Source: Spirochaetia bacterium UBA5550 (GTDB lineage: Bacteria > Spirochaetota > UBA4802 > UBA5550). Taken from it: a stretch of DNA of 16,831 nucleotides. The position numbers and the translations under genes were made by a program. Shown here piece by piece: positions 1 to 8,604 of this stretch. Location of the stretch: assembly GCA_002425885.1 (NCBI GenBank), contig DINC01000024.1, positions 13,207-30,037 on the forward strand. The letters are read 5' to 3'. The notes beneath the pieces were generated by a model. It did not search any database and was not told the DNA's origin. It saw nothing but the letters and a program-made list of their open reading frames with translations. How positions within the stretch are numbered: the first letter of the stretch is position 1; each line of letters begins with the position of its first letter.

Positions 1-1
1 G

Positions 2-3000
2 CTTGAAAATGGTGATATTGATCTTATCTTAATGGATATAGACCTGGGGTACGGTATTGACGGCACAAGAGCCGCAGAGCTTATTCTTGAGGGGAGAGAC
101 ATACCCATTGTTTTCCTCACGTCTCATGCAGAAAGAGAGATGGTGCAGCTTGTAAAAAATATTACAAGGTACGGGTATGTGATAAAAAATTCCGGTGAGT
201 TTGTGCTCCTCTCCTCCATTGAAATGGCTTTTGAGCTTTTCGAGGCGCACAGAAGGACAAGAGAGAGAGAGGAGTATCTTGATGTGACCCTTCATTCAAT
301 TGCTGATTGCGTAATCTCCACAGACAGCGATGGAAGAATTGTACGAATGAACAGGGCTGCTGAAAACATCACAGGATGGAAACTTGAGGATGCGGCGGGG
401 CAGGCTCTCTATGATGTCTTTCACGTTACTGAAGCGGAAGTGTCTGAGCAGCCTTTTGATAAAGTTTTCTACCTGAATAAAAAAGGTGAATGGCGCAATA
501 AACTGATTCTAATCTCAAGGAGCGGAGCTGTTTACAGAATTGACAAAAGCAGCTCGCCGATTAGGGACAGCTATGGCAATATACGCGGGCGTGTAATAAT
601 TTTCCGTGATGTTACAGGAGAGCATAACACGCAGAAGGCGTTAATTGTCAGGGGGGCTCTTATGCGGGGGCTTTTCGATAATATGCCTGCCGGAGCCGTG
701 GTGTTTCAGATACATAATGACGGATCACAGCCGTCAGATTACATTATAAATGATGCCAACAGGGCAGCCCTCCGTTTTCAGAATGTCCGGATAGATGATG
801 TAATAGGTAAATCACTTGCAGAAGTCAGGCACGATATTGAAAACCTGAATGTAATACCCTCCTACCGCAGGGTGTGGCAAACCGGGATTACTGAGAATTT
901 TTCTACCAGGATTTATAAAGGGGGCCGTATTGTTCTCTGGTTCGATAATTATGCATTCAAGCTCCCGACAGGTGAAATCGTAACAATCTACAGAGATGTG
1001 TCTGAACAGAAGAAGGCCGAAGAGGCTTTGCGTGAAAGCGAATCACGGTACAGGCTGCTTGCTGACAATACAGGGGACAGTATATGGACAATGGATCTGG
1101 ATCTCCGGTTCACATATCTCAGCCCTTCGGCTTTTACTCTGAAGGGTCATACTCCTGATGAAGTTCTGGAATATACTGTTAAAGATATCATGTCCCCTGA
1201 TTCAGTTTCCCTTGCATACCGCACACTTGAGAGAGAGCTCGAAAATGACAGGGCCGGTGCTGATCCCAGAAGGACTCTCAGGCTTATGTTTGAGCACAAT
1301 ATTGAAGATCAGACACGATGGCTTGAGAGCACACTCTCATTTATAAGGGATGATAATGGCAAGCCCCTGGGGGTGCTGGGTGCAACCAGGGATGTTACGG
1401 AAAGGAAACTTGCCGAAGATGCTCTCAGGGAGAGTGAAAAGAGATACAGGCTCCTGGCTGATAATACTGCGGACAATATCTGGACTCTGAATATGGATCT
1501 CAGGTTTACATACTCCAGCCCGTCAGTCTATAAGCTCAGGGGGTATACGCCTGAAGAGGCTCTTGCGCAAAGGGTTGAGGATATAGTTACTCCCGGATCT
1601 ATTGATTTCGTGTATTCAATATTAAAAGAGGAACTTGCAAAAGAAGAGACCGGCGCTCCCAGGGACAGGGAGAGAAGAATTGTTCTGGAGCATTATCATA
1701 AAGACGGGCATACGCTCTGGCTTGAAAGTTCACTCTCTTTTATGCGTGATGAGAATGGCAAAGTTAATGGTATACTCGGCGTCACAAGGGATATAACCGA
1801 CAGGAAACTGGTGGAAGATGCCCTGAGAGAAAGCGAGGAGAGATACAGGCTTATTGCTGATAATACGGCAGATATTATATGGGCTGCGGATCTTGATTTA
1901 AGATTCACATATATCAGCCCCTCTGTTATGAAAATCAGAGGTTATACTCCGGATGAGGTTCTTGCCCAGTCAATTGAGGATACAGTTGTTCCGGAAACCA
2001 GGGGGCTGGTCCGTTCTATTCTTAACAGCGAGCTTCAAAGATGTATGGATGGATGTAATGCTTCCGGCGGTTCAATAAATGCGGTTGTCCTTGAACATCT
2101 TCATAAGGACGGCAGCAGGATATGGCTTGAAAGTTCGCTTTCATTTCTGAGAGATGAAAAGGGAGCAATCTATGGTATTCTTGGAGTCTCAAGAGATATC
2201 ACTGACCGTAAGCTTGCTGAAGATGCCCTGCGGAACAGCGAAGTGAAGCTGCAGCTGATTATGGACGGGCTCCCCGCTTACCTGGCCTTTGTGGATAATA
2301 ATGAAAGGTTTGTCTATGTTAACAAGGCGTACGCTGAATGGCACGGAAGATCCAAAGATGATTTCCCGGGGCATCACCTTGAAGATATGGTTGAGCAGTT
2401 TTATTACATAAAGGCTAAGCCGTATTATATGCGGGCCCTTAATGGCGAGAGAGTTCTGTTTGAAAATAATATGATAGACAGGGAAGGTAATGAACACATC
2501 GTCAGGGCGGAGTATGTGCCGCATATCACCAATGGCGTTGTGAACGGTTTTTTTGCGCTCCTTCTTGATATAACTGAGCGTAAAAAAGCTGAGGATAAGG
2601 TACTGAGCCTGCTGAAAGAGAAGGAGCTTCTGCTGAAAGAGGTGCATCACAGGATCAAAAATAATATGGGATCAATTTCATCTCTCCTCTATCTTCAGGC
2701 TGATACGCTTGAGGACCCTGCTGCTGTTGAGGCAATACAGGACGCGCGCAGCAGGGTTATAAGTATGATGAGTATATATGAGATGCTCTACAGATCCGAG
2801 GATTGCAGAAGTGTTTCTGTTTATGAGTATCTCACAGACCTTATAGAAAAAATTTCAGCAACTTATATCAGGAACAGAAAAATCACCATTGAAAAGGATA
2901 TAGAAGATTTCAGGCTCGATTCATCAATGCTCTTCCCTTCGGGTATGATTATAAATGAACTCCTGACAAACGCACTGAAATATGCTTTTCCCGAGGGGAA

Positions 3001-3268
3001 TCCCGGCTCTATTATGATCAGGATGAAAAGACTCTGCGGCAAAACAGTGGAAATCTCAGTGAAGGATTCCGGTGTGGGCCTCCCCGATGCGGTGAAGATT
3101 GCTAAATCAAAGGGATTCGGCCTCTCTCTTGTGAACATGCTTGTTCAGCAGCTGCACGGCAAACTCAGCATAGTCAAGAACGGCGGAACTGAGTTCAGGA
3201 TAACATTTATCTGCGCTGAAGATAATCCGAAGGGAGCTTCCACTTCGAAGTCTCCGCAAAATCTTTGA
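2..3268 (+). CDS. Receiver/multi-PAS hybrid sensor histidine kinase (HisKA_2 type), 5'-truncated by the window edge
   Basis: The reading frame is open from base 2, so the start lies upstream of the window; the first in-window ATG (32) is inside a response-regulator receiver domain and is not the real start. The receiver segment (to about nt 250) keeps the phospho-acceptor region LILMDIDLG, the Thr of FLTSH and the Lys of YVIKNS. Six PAS-like domains follow, at roughly nt 280-620, 660-1005, 1020-1405, 1420-1800, 1815-2205 and 2225-2580; numbers three to five are tandem copies. The C-terminus holds a HisKA_2-type dimerisation domain with EVHHRIKNN (the His of HRIKNN, codon at 2648, is the likely phosphorylated residue) and an HATPase with N box INELLTNALKYAF and G boxes DSGVGLP and GFGLSL. 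No transmembrane segment is visible, so it is probably a cytoplasmic sensor receiving phosphate or binding ligand through PAS domains. The stop TGA lies inside the convergent hydrogenase gene. The ligand is unknown. Confidence 0.93.
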   Translation, partial: LENGDIDLILMDIDLGYGIDGTRAAELILEGRDIPIVFLTSHAEREMVQLVKNITRYGYVIKNSGEFVLLSSIEMAFELFEAHRRTREREEYLDVTLHSIADCVISTDSDGRIVRMNRAAENITGWKLEDAAGQALYDVFHVTEAEVSEQPFDKVFYLNKKGEWRNKLILISRSGAVYRIDKSSSPIRDSYGNIRGRVIIFRDVTGEHNTQKALIVRGALMRGLFDNMPAGAVVFQIHNDGSQPSDYIINDANRAALRFQNVRIDDVIGKSLAEVRHDIENLNVIPSYRRVWQTGITENFSTRIYKGGRIVLWFDNYAFKLPTGEIVTIYRDVSEQKKAEEALRESESRYRLLADNTGDSIWTMDLDLRFTYLSPSAFTLKGHTPDEVLEYTVKDIMSPDSVSLAYRTLERELENDRAGADPRRTLRLMFEHNIEDQTRWLESTLSFIRDDNGKPLGVLGATRDVTERKLAEDALRESEKRYRLLADNTADNIWTLNMDLRFTYSSPSVYKLRGYTPEEALAQRVEDIVTPGSIDFVYSILKEELAKEETGAPRDRERRIVLEHYHKDGHTLWLESSLSFMRDENGKVNGILGVTRDITDRKLVEDALRESEERYRLIADNTADIIWAADLDLRFTYISPSVMKIRGYTPDEVLAQSIEDTVVPETRGLVRSILNSELQRCMDGCNASGGSINAVVLEHLHKDGSRIWLESSLSFLRDEKGAIYGILGVSRDITDRKLAEDALRNSEVKLQLIMDGLPAYLAFVDNNERFVYVNKAYAEWHGRSKDDFPGHHLEDMVEQFYYIKAKPYYMRALNGERVLFENNMIDREGNEHIVRAEYVPHITNGVVNGFFALLLDITERKKAEDKVLSLLKEKELLLKEVHHRIKNNMGSISSLLYLQADTLEDPAAVEAIQDARSRVISMMSIYEMLYRSEDCRSVSVYEYLTDLIEKISATYIRNRKITIEKDIEDFRLDSSMLFPSGMIINELLTNALKYAFPEGNPGSIMIRMKRLCGKTVEISVKDSGVGLPDAVKIAKSKGFGLSLVNMLVQQLHGKLSIVKNGGTEFRITFICAEDNPKGASTSKSPQNL
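1010..2209 (+). repeat. Three tandem PAS-module coding repeats (about 400 bp each)
   Basis: Inside the kinase, three consecutive units begin at 1010, 1406 and 1805 and end at 2209, giving lengths of 396, 399 and 405 bp. Each starts with a K-x-A/V-E-x-AL-R-ESE-x-RYRL linker and contains DNT-x-D, a D-LRFTY-SPS core, a Y/H-TPDEV/EEA-like helix, WLES-LSF and a closing GVTRD or GVSRD. A shortened copy of the linker (KLAEDALRNSE) opens the next, more divergent PAS domain at 2210. The units differ at many codons, so the duplications are not recent. Confidence 0.85.
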
Positions 3269-4766
3269 CGCTCTTCTTTGCCTTCAGAAGCCCTGATACT
3301 GTACCTGGTCCCCCGATACACCCGAATGGACAGGCCATCCCTTCCACAAGGAGAGGGGCAGGTTTAATCTTCCCGAGTTTTATATCTTTCAGAAGCTTCA
3401 TGCAGTTTTCCAGTGTATCAGCCGCAGCGTAAGGAATATCTCTGCTGTCACCTGTGATAATTTTTGTCTGTGCTATAATCGCTTCAGCAACACCGCCGGC
3501 AACAGGGAATTTCCTCCCTGATACAGAGGCATCATTCAGCTCCTCATTCTCCGGAAGTTTTGCAGCATCTATCCCTGCTGCTGTAACAAGTGCGTTCAGT
3601 TCTTCAAAAGTCATAATGTGATCAACAATTCCCTCTACTTCAGGAGCGAAGCATTCATCCTTTTTGGAGATGCATGGCCCTATGAAAACAATTCGTGCGT
3701 CCGGGACTTTATCCTTTATCTTTTTAGCGGTTTCCACCATCGGTGTAAATGATTTGCTTATCCTCCCGCTCAGTTCAGGGAAGTTGTTGCGTGCAGCCTG
3801 TGCCCATGAGGGGCAGCAGCTTGTCCCTATGAAGCAGGGTTTATCTCCGTTATCCTTTCCGCTTAATATCTCCGCAAGATCTTTTGCCAGGTGCAGAACG
3901 TCAACATCAGCACCGTAAGCCACCTCCATTACCCCTGCAAAGCCGAGGCGCTTAACAGCTTCAACAAACTGCCCTGTGGTTACTTTATCTCCAAGCTGTC
4001 CGGTGAAACTGGGGGCAATCTCCGCCCATACAGGTGGGCCGCCCTCCGCAGCTTTTTTCAGTGCGAAAAGAATCTGTACCATCTCCGATTTTTCACCTAT
4101 GGCTCCGAAGGGGCATGATACAATACACTGTCCGCAGCTTACGCATTTATCATGATCGATCTCCGCGAAGCCGTACTGATCTGATTTGATGGCGTCAACA
4201 CCGCATGCGGCAGAGCAGGGGCGTTCCCTGTAGATAATAGCATTATAGGGGCAAACCTGTGCGCACTTGCCGCACCTGATACAGGCATCCTGGTCAATGA
4301 CCGCGCCATTATCATCTTTTGCTATACAGTCTTTGGGGCAGACTATTGTGCAGGGGTGGGCTATGCATGCCCTGCATAGATTAGATACCATAAAGGAATC
4401 AGTGGGGCACCTTTCACATCCTATTTTTATTACATTGACAATCGGTTTCTGCAATATTTTTTTATCTGTGAGAGCGGCCTTTACGTCAAAGAGTACCGGT
4501 GAGTGTTTACCGAACTCCTGCAGGTCAAGTCCGAAACCGAGCCTCACTCTCTCCCGTATTATTGCCCGTTCAGCAAAAACCGAATCTCTGAAAGTGGGGA
4601 CGTCTCTCTGTATAACATTAAAGGGGATCATTTCAACGAATTCAGAAGGCTTCTCCTCCATGACCATCTTTGCAATTTCTATAAGAGTGCTTCTTCTGAT
4701 GTGCATTATATCAGTGTAGAGCCCGCGCATTTTTTCGAATATATTAAGGCGTTTAAGTTCAGGCAT
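3207..4766 (-). CDS. Monomeric [FeFe] hydrogenase, group B-like, with N-terminal ferredoxin-type clusters
   Basis: The 519-residue protein has a helical N-terminal region (about 1-110), then a Cys-rich electron-relay region (117-218) with VSNLCRACIAHPC, ACIRCGKCAQVCP, RPCSAAC and KCVSCGQCIVSCP, then the H-cluster domain. The three H-cluster signatures are present: TSCCPSW (315-321), GPCISKKDE (363-371) and EGMACPFGCIGGPG (475-488), supplying Cys318, Cys365, Cys479 and Cys483 as ligands and Cys317 as the proton-relay Cys. Gly replaces the Met that begins the second signature in classical group A enzymes. This, together with the N-terminal architecture, fits the group B monomeric family. It should be a cytoplasmic, ferredoxin-linked enzyme; the direction in vivo (H2 production, uptake or sensing) cannot be read from sequence. 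It has an AGGTGA ribosome site four bases before ATG 4766. No maturases (HydE/F/G) are in the window. Its last 62 bp overlap the kinase tail to tail. Confidence 0.92.
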   Translation of the reverse strand: MPELKRLNIFEKMRGLYTDIMHIRRSTLIEIAKMVMEEKPSEFVEMIPFNVIQRDVPTFRDSVFAERAIIRERVRLGFGLDLQEFGKHSPVLFDVKAALTDKKILQKPIVNVIKIGCERCPTDSFMVSNLCRACIAHPCTIVCPKDCIAKDDNGAVIDQDACIRCGKCAQVCPYNAIIYRERPCSAACGVDAIKSDQYGFAEIDHDKCVSCGQCIVSCPFGAIGEKSEMVQILFALKKAAEGGPPVWAEIAPSFTGQLGDKVTTGQFVEAVKRLGFAGVMEVAYGADVDVLHLAKDLAEILSGKDNGDKPCFIGTSCCPSWAQAARNNFPELSGRISKSFTPMVETAKKIKDKVPDARIVFIGPCISKKDECFAPEVEGIVDHIMTFEELNALVTAAGIDAAKLPENEELNDASVSGRKFPVAGGVAEAIIAQTKIITGDSRDIPYAAADTLENCMKLLKDIKLGKIKPAPLLVEGMACPFGCIGGPGTVSGLLKAKKSVKDFAETSKWKLPSDYLQRR

Positions 4767-4802
4767 TAGTCACCTCGTTTATAACTGCGGATTATTCCTT
4801 AA

Positions 4803-4831
4803 AATAAATATATTTCATGAAGCAGTTTCAA
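4803..4831 (-). promoter_or_regulatory. Candidate promoter for the hydrogenase gene
   Basis: Reading the minus strand, TTGAAA (4831-4826) is followed by 17 bases and TTTATT (4808-4803, four of six matches to TATAAT). Transcription would start about 30 bases before the ATG at 4766. The region is AT-rich, so chance matches are likely. Confidence 0.35.
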
Positions 4832-4926
4832 TATTTTTGATGAGTTAAACGGCGGTTTTTTGTTCAGGAAACATCCGGTTATTACTGTTATTTTGTTACT
4901 TTTTTATATTTCTGAACTATATAGTA

Positions 4927-4950
4927 ATTCAGGTAAAAAAAATCCTGAAT
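4927..4950. promoter_or_regulatory. Inverted repeat ATTCAGG-N10-CCTGAAT, operator candidate
   Basis: Seven-base arms at 4927-4933 and 4944-4950 flank an A-rich spacer. The element sits just upstream of, and would overlap the -35 region for, the TATAAT at 4963-4968. A further CTGAA arm at 4912-4916, next to the palindrome ACTATATAGT (4916-4925), pairs with the same TTCAG. The symmetry is clear; regulator and function are unknown. Confidence 0.45.
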
Positions 4951-4962
4951 GCCGGTATTTTT

Positions 4963-4968
4963 TATAAT
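4963..4968 (+). promoter_or_regulatory. Candidate -10 box (TATAAT) for pyruvate carboxylase
   Basis: An exact TATAAT lies about 197 bases before the carboxylase ATG. No good -35 is found at 16-18 bases upstream, because that position is occupied by the inverted repeat; activator dependence would explain this but is inference. If used, it gives a leader of about 190 nt that includes the 5004-5023 palindrome. Confidence 0.35.
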
Positions 4969-5003
4969 TGACACGGCATAAAATTAACCGGTCTCTGATT
5001 TTC

Positions 5004-5023
5004 TACAGAAAAAATTTTCTGTA
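5004..5023. promoter_or_regulatory. Palindrome TACAGAAAA-AA-TTTTCTGTA upstream of pyruvate carboxylase
   Basis: Nine-base perfect arms (5004-5012 and 5015-5023) surround a two-base centre. A half-site with the same core, TCTACAGGAAAAT, occurs at 5081-5093, matching TCTACAGAAAAAAT at 5002-5015. Two related sites about 79 bp apart suggest an operator set for a dimeric repressor or activator. Confidence 0.5.
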
Positions 5024-5164
5024 ATTACATTTCTTCATAACCCCGGTTGTTAAAGCCTTACGGATTTCCCTTTCTAACCTTCTACAGGAAAATCAGGGCA
5101 TCATTTTATACGACAACAGCGGATGAAGAAAAACAAAAGATTCATTTTAAACGGAGAGAATTTA

Positions 5165-8100
5165 ATGAAAACATTCAAGAAGGTTTTAATAGCAAACAGG
5201 GGGGAGATTGCCATACGGGTTATAAGGGCCTGTCATGAGCTGGGTATACGTACAGTGGCAATCTACTCCAGTGAGGATAGATATGCACTCTTCAGGACAA
5301 AGTCTGATGAGTCCTACCTTATCGGTAAAAATAAGGGGCCCATTGAAGCGTACCTCGGAATTGATGAGATTATTAATCTTGCTCTGAAAAAGGGTGTTGA
5401 TGCTATACATCCGGGTTACGGGTTTCTTGCGGAGAATCCCGATTTTTCTGCCAAGTGTGCTGAAGCCGGCATAGAGTTTATCGGCCCCACAGCGCAGATG
5501 ATCGAAAGCCTGGGGGACAAGATTCAGTCAAAGCTTGTTGCACAGAGCGTTAAGGTGCCCACAATCCCGGGAGTTGAGCAGCCCATTAAAAGTGACGAAG
5601 AGGCAGTGAGCTTTGCAGCAAGGTGCGGATACCCTGTTATGCTGAAAGCTTCAGCAGGGGGAGGCGGACGCGGCATGAGGATCGTCAGAGATGAGAAAGA
5701 ACTTCTCACCGGCCTGCACAACGCACGCAATGAGGCGAGAAAGGCTTTCGGTAATGACGATATATTCATGGAGAAGTATCTTGATAATCCTAAACATATT
5801 GAAGTTCAGGTACTTGGTGATAATTACGGCAGCCTTGTACATCTTTATGAGAGGGACTGTTCGATACAGAGACGTCACCAGAAGGTGATTGAGTTCACCC
5901 CGGCACTCTCCATCTCGGAGAAGCAGAGAGAGGCCATCTGCGCTGATGCGCTTAAGATTGCTAAAGCGGTAAACTACAGGAATGCCGGTACTGTTGAGTT
6001 CCTTGTGGATTCCAGCGGGCAGCACTATTTTATAGAGATGAATCCACGCATACAGGTTGAGCATACAATTACTGAAATGGTTACAGGAATTGATCTGGTG
6101 CAGAGCCAGATACTTATCGCCCAGGGATGCAGGCTTGATTCTCCGGAGATTGGTATACCCTCACAGGAATCAATTACCACGCGCGGTTATGCGATTCAGT
6201 GCCGGATTACCACAGAGGATCCCGGAAACAACTTTGCTCCGGACACAGGGAGGATCGATGTATACAGGACAGGTTCCGGTGCCGGTATAAGGCTTGATGG
6301 AGGGAACGGATACACAGGCTCTGTCATAAGTCCTTATTATGATTCTCTCCTCGTGAAGATTATTTCATACTCCCGCTCTTTTGAGGACGCCATTAATAAA
6401 TCGAAGCGTTCAATAAGAGAGCTGGTCATCGCGGGAGTAAAGACAAATGAAGGGTTTCTGCTGAATGTACTGTCTCACCCCGTTTTCCGGAAAGGTGACT
6501 GCGGCACTAACTTTATTGAAAATACACCTGAGCTTTTTGATATAGCGCCGCGAGAGGATGGCGAAGCAAGGCTTCTGAAGTTTTTCGGAGAGAAAGCGGT
6601 TAATGAGACCAAGGGATTTGCAAGGGAATACGATATGGCCAGGGTGCCTAAAATTCCTGAATCCTTTAGCCTCAGCGGAACCAAACAGATACTCGATTCG
6701 CAGGGGCCTGAGGGTGTTGTGAAATGGATCAGGGAGCAGAAGAAGCTTCTGGTGACAGACACAAGTTTCAGGGATGCGCACCAGTCTCTCATGGCAACAA
6801 GGATGAGAACATTTGACATGATGAAGATTGCTGAACCTGTTGCCTTTCTTGCTGGAGATCTCTTCTCGCTTGAAATGTGGGGCGGTGCTACTTATGATGT
6901 GGCATACAGATTCCTGAAAGAGGACCCCTGGAAGCGCCTTGAGGATCTCCGCAAAAAGGTGCCGAATATACTCTTCCAGATGCTTATTCGCGGGGCCAAT
7001 GCAGTGGGCTACACAAATTACCCTGATAACCTTGTTCGTGATTTTATTCAGCAGTCTGCTGAGAGCGGTATTGACGTATTCAGAATATTCGATTCTCTGA
7101 ACTGGCTTAAAGGGATGGAGGTCGCAGTTGAGGAAACGCTGAAGACCGGCAAAATTGCAGAGGCATGTGTCTGCTACACCGGCGATATTCTTGATGACAG
7201 CAGGGATAAGTATACTCTCGAATATTACGTAAAAACAGCAAAAGAGATTGAGAAGATGGGATCGCATATACTTGGTATTAAGGATATGTCAGGTCTCCTG
7301 AAGCCTTATGCTGCTGAGAAACTTGTTAAAGTTCTTAAGCAGGAGATAGGGATACCGATTCACCTTCACACTCACGATACAAGCGGCAATGGTGTTGCTA
7401 CAATACTCCTTGCCGCTGAGGCAGGTGTGGATATTGCGGATGCATGTTTCAATAATATGTCAGGAATTACAAGCCAGCCTGCGCTTAACTCGATTGTGGC
7501 AGCACTGAAGAACACCAGCCGCGACACTGAGCTGAACCTTGACGGCATTCAGGAGATTGCCGACTACTGGGATGACGTACGGCCCATTTATACTCAGTTT
7601 GAATCGGGGCTTAAATCAGGTACAGCTGAGGTTTATAAGTACGAGATCCCTGGCGGTCAGTATTCTAACCTCAGGTCACAGGTCGAGAGTTTCGGCCTTG
7701 GCCATAAGTTCAGGGAAGTGAAAGAGATGTACATGAAGGTGAACTTCATGATGGGGGATATAGTTAAGGTTACACCTTCATCGAAGATGGTTGGTGACCT
7801 GGCCATATTCATGGTGAAGAATGATCTGACACCGGAAAATATCGTGGAGAAGGGTAAAGATCTGGCCTACCCTGACTCTGTGGTTTCATATTTCGAGGGG
7901 ATGATGGGGCAGCCTGAAGGTGGTTTTTCAATAGACCTTCAGCAGGTGGTCCTTAAAGGTAAGGAGCCCATCACATGCAGGCCCGGTGAACTTCTGCCTC
8001 CTGTCGATTTTAAGGAGATAAAGGGAATAATTGAGAAGAAACACGGTTTCAGGCCGGATAAAAAGGATATGCTGAGTTACGCGCTCTATCCGAAAGTATT

Positions 8101-8593
8101 TGATGAATACGTCGCGTTTAAAAAACAGTATGGCGATTTCAGCAGGATGGAGAGCCCGATATTCTTTGAAGGATTACGAAAAGGTGTGCCTGTTGAAGTT
8201 GAACTTGCTGAGGGAATAATCTATATAGTGCAGCTTGTGCAGATAGGGAAACTGGATACGGAGGGTATGCGTCATGTGGTGTTTGAGGTTAACGGCAACC
8301 GGAGAGAGGTAACCATTCCTGACAGGACATACAGGTCGGAGAAGACTGTTGCGCTTACGCAGATGGCTGATCCTGCTAATCCTAATGAACTGGGAGCAAG
8401 TATTCCGGGTAACGTGTTTAGAATACTTGTGAAAGAGGGTGATGAAGTTAAGGAGGGGCAGAGCCTTCTTGTAATAGAGGCCATGAAGATGGAAACTAAT
8501 ATTGTGGCTCCTGTACGCGGCACTATCTCAGAGATCATTGTTAAAGAGGGGCAGACGGTTAAGTCCGGTGAACTGCTCCTTAAGATTCAGTAA
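5165..8593 (+). CDS. pyc: Pyruvate carboxylase, single-chain
   Basis: ATP- and biotin-dependent carboxylation of pyruvate to oxaloacetate, a cytoplasmic anaplerotic step. The 1142-residue length matches the one-chain family. The biotin carboxylase part (about 1-460) has KVLIANRGEIA near the start, the ATP-grasp glycine loop KASAGGGGRG (Lys161 onward), ERDCSIQRRHQKVIE and EMNPRIQVEHT. The carboxyltransferase part (from about 530) has DTSFRDAHQSL, LEMWGGATYDV, RGANAVGYTNYPD, Lys706 in GIKDMSG (the expected carbamylated metal ligand) and metal-binding His735/His737 in LHTHDT. The C-terminal carrier domain has EAMKMET with biotinyl-Lys1108. I chose ATG 5165 because GGAGAG lies six bases upstream and the protein then begins MKTFKKVLIANRGEIA as in relatives; ATG 5123 has no ribosome site. 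The tail ends 11 bp from the stop of the small convergent gene, with no terminator between them. Confidence 0.97.
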   Translation: MKTFKKVLIANRGEIAIRVIRACHELGIRTVAIYSSEDRYALFRTKSDESYLIGKNKGPIEAYLGIDEIINLALKKGVDAIHPGYGFLAENPDFSAKCAEAGIEFIGPTAQMIESLGDKIQSKLVAQSVKVPTIPGVEQPIKSDEEAVSFAARCGYPVMLKASAGGGGRGMRIVRDEKELLTGLHNARNEARKAFGNDDIFMEKYLDNPKHIEVQVLGDNYGSLVHLYERDCSIQRRHQKVIEFTPALSISEKQREAICADALKIAKAVNYRNAGTVEFLVDSSGQHYFIEMNPRIQVEHTITEMVTGIDLVQSQILIAQGCRLDSPEIGIPSQESITTRGYAIQCRITTEDPGNNFAPDTGRIDVYRTGSGAGIRLDGGNGYTGSVISPYYDSLLVKIISYSRSFEDAINKSKRSIRELVIAGVKTNEGFLLNVLSHPVFRKGDCGTNFIENTPELFDIAPREDGEARLLKFFGEKAVNETKGFAREYDMARVPKIPESFSLSGTKQILDSQGPEGVVKWIREQKKLLVTDTSFRDAHQSLMATRMRTFDMMKIAEPVAFLAGDLFSLEMWGGATYDVAYRFLKEDPWKRLEDLRKKVPNILFQMLIRGANAVGYTNYPDNLVRDFIQQSAESGIDVFRIFDSLNWLKGMEVAVEETLKTGKIAEACVCYTGDILDDSRDKYTLEYYVKTAKEIEKMGSHILGIKDMSGLLKPYAAEKLVKVLKQEIGIPIHLHTHDTSGNGVATILLAAEAGVDIADACFNNMSGITSQPALNSIVAALKNTSRDTELNLDGIQEIADYWDDVRPIYTQFESGLKSGTAEVYKYEIPGGQYSNLRSQVESFGLGHKFREVKEMYMKVNFMMGDIVKVTPSSKMVGDLAIFMVKNDLTPENIVEKGKDLAYPDSVVSYFEGMMGQPEGGFSIDLQQVVLKGKEPITCRPGELLPPVDFKEIKGIIEKKHGFRPDKKDMLSYALYPKVFDEYVAFKKQYGDFSRMESPIFFEGLRKGVPVEVELAEGIIYIVQLVQIGKLDTEGMRHVVFEVNGNRREVTIPDRTYRSEKTVALTQMADPANPNELGASIPGNVFRILVKEGDEVKEGQSLLVIEAMKMETNIVAPVRGTISEIIVKEGQTVKSGELLLKIQ

Positions 8594-8604
8594 GATCTTT
8601 TTCC

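Larger units (their letters stand above)
4767..5164. other. Divergent intergenic regulatory region between hydrogenase and pyruvate carboxylase
   Basis: This is roughly 400 bp of AT-rich DNA with no convincing gene. It contains the hydrogenase promoter candidate, several TTCAGG/CCTGAA half-sites (4864-4869, 4912-4916, 4928-4933, 4944-4949), a TATAAT box at 4963-4968, a near-perfect palindrome at 5004-5023, and a related half-site at 5081-5093. An in-frame ATG at 5123 would extend pyruvate carboxylase by 14 residues, but it lacks a ribosome site and the extension is not conserved-looking. Confidence 0.7.

Noticed and set aside
1010..2209. CRISPR-like or satellite repeat
   Set aside because: The ~400-bp periodicity is within a coding frame and reflects PAS-domain duplication; there are no short identical repeats with spacers.
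2189..2650. Minus-strand open frame (153 codons) opposite the kinase
   Set aside because: Opposite conserved PAS/HisKA_2 coding sequence, no ribosome site or domain.
4968..4973. Exact TTGACA as a -35 for pyruvate carboxylase
   Set aside because: No acceptable -10 at 15-19 bases downstream (sequence there is GTCTCT-like); probably chance.
5123..5164. Earlier ATG for pyruvate carboxylase
   Set aside because: No ribosome site before 5123, while GGAGAG precedes ATG 5165 and the family N-terminus begins there.
6410..7267. Long minus-strand open frame (285 codons) inside pyruvate carboxylase
   Set aside because: It lies wholly opposite the strongly conserved carboxylase sequence and shows no recognisable domain; a mirror of the coding bias.
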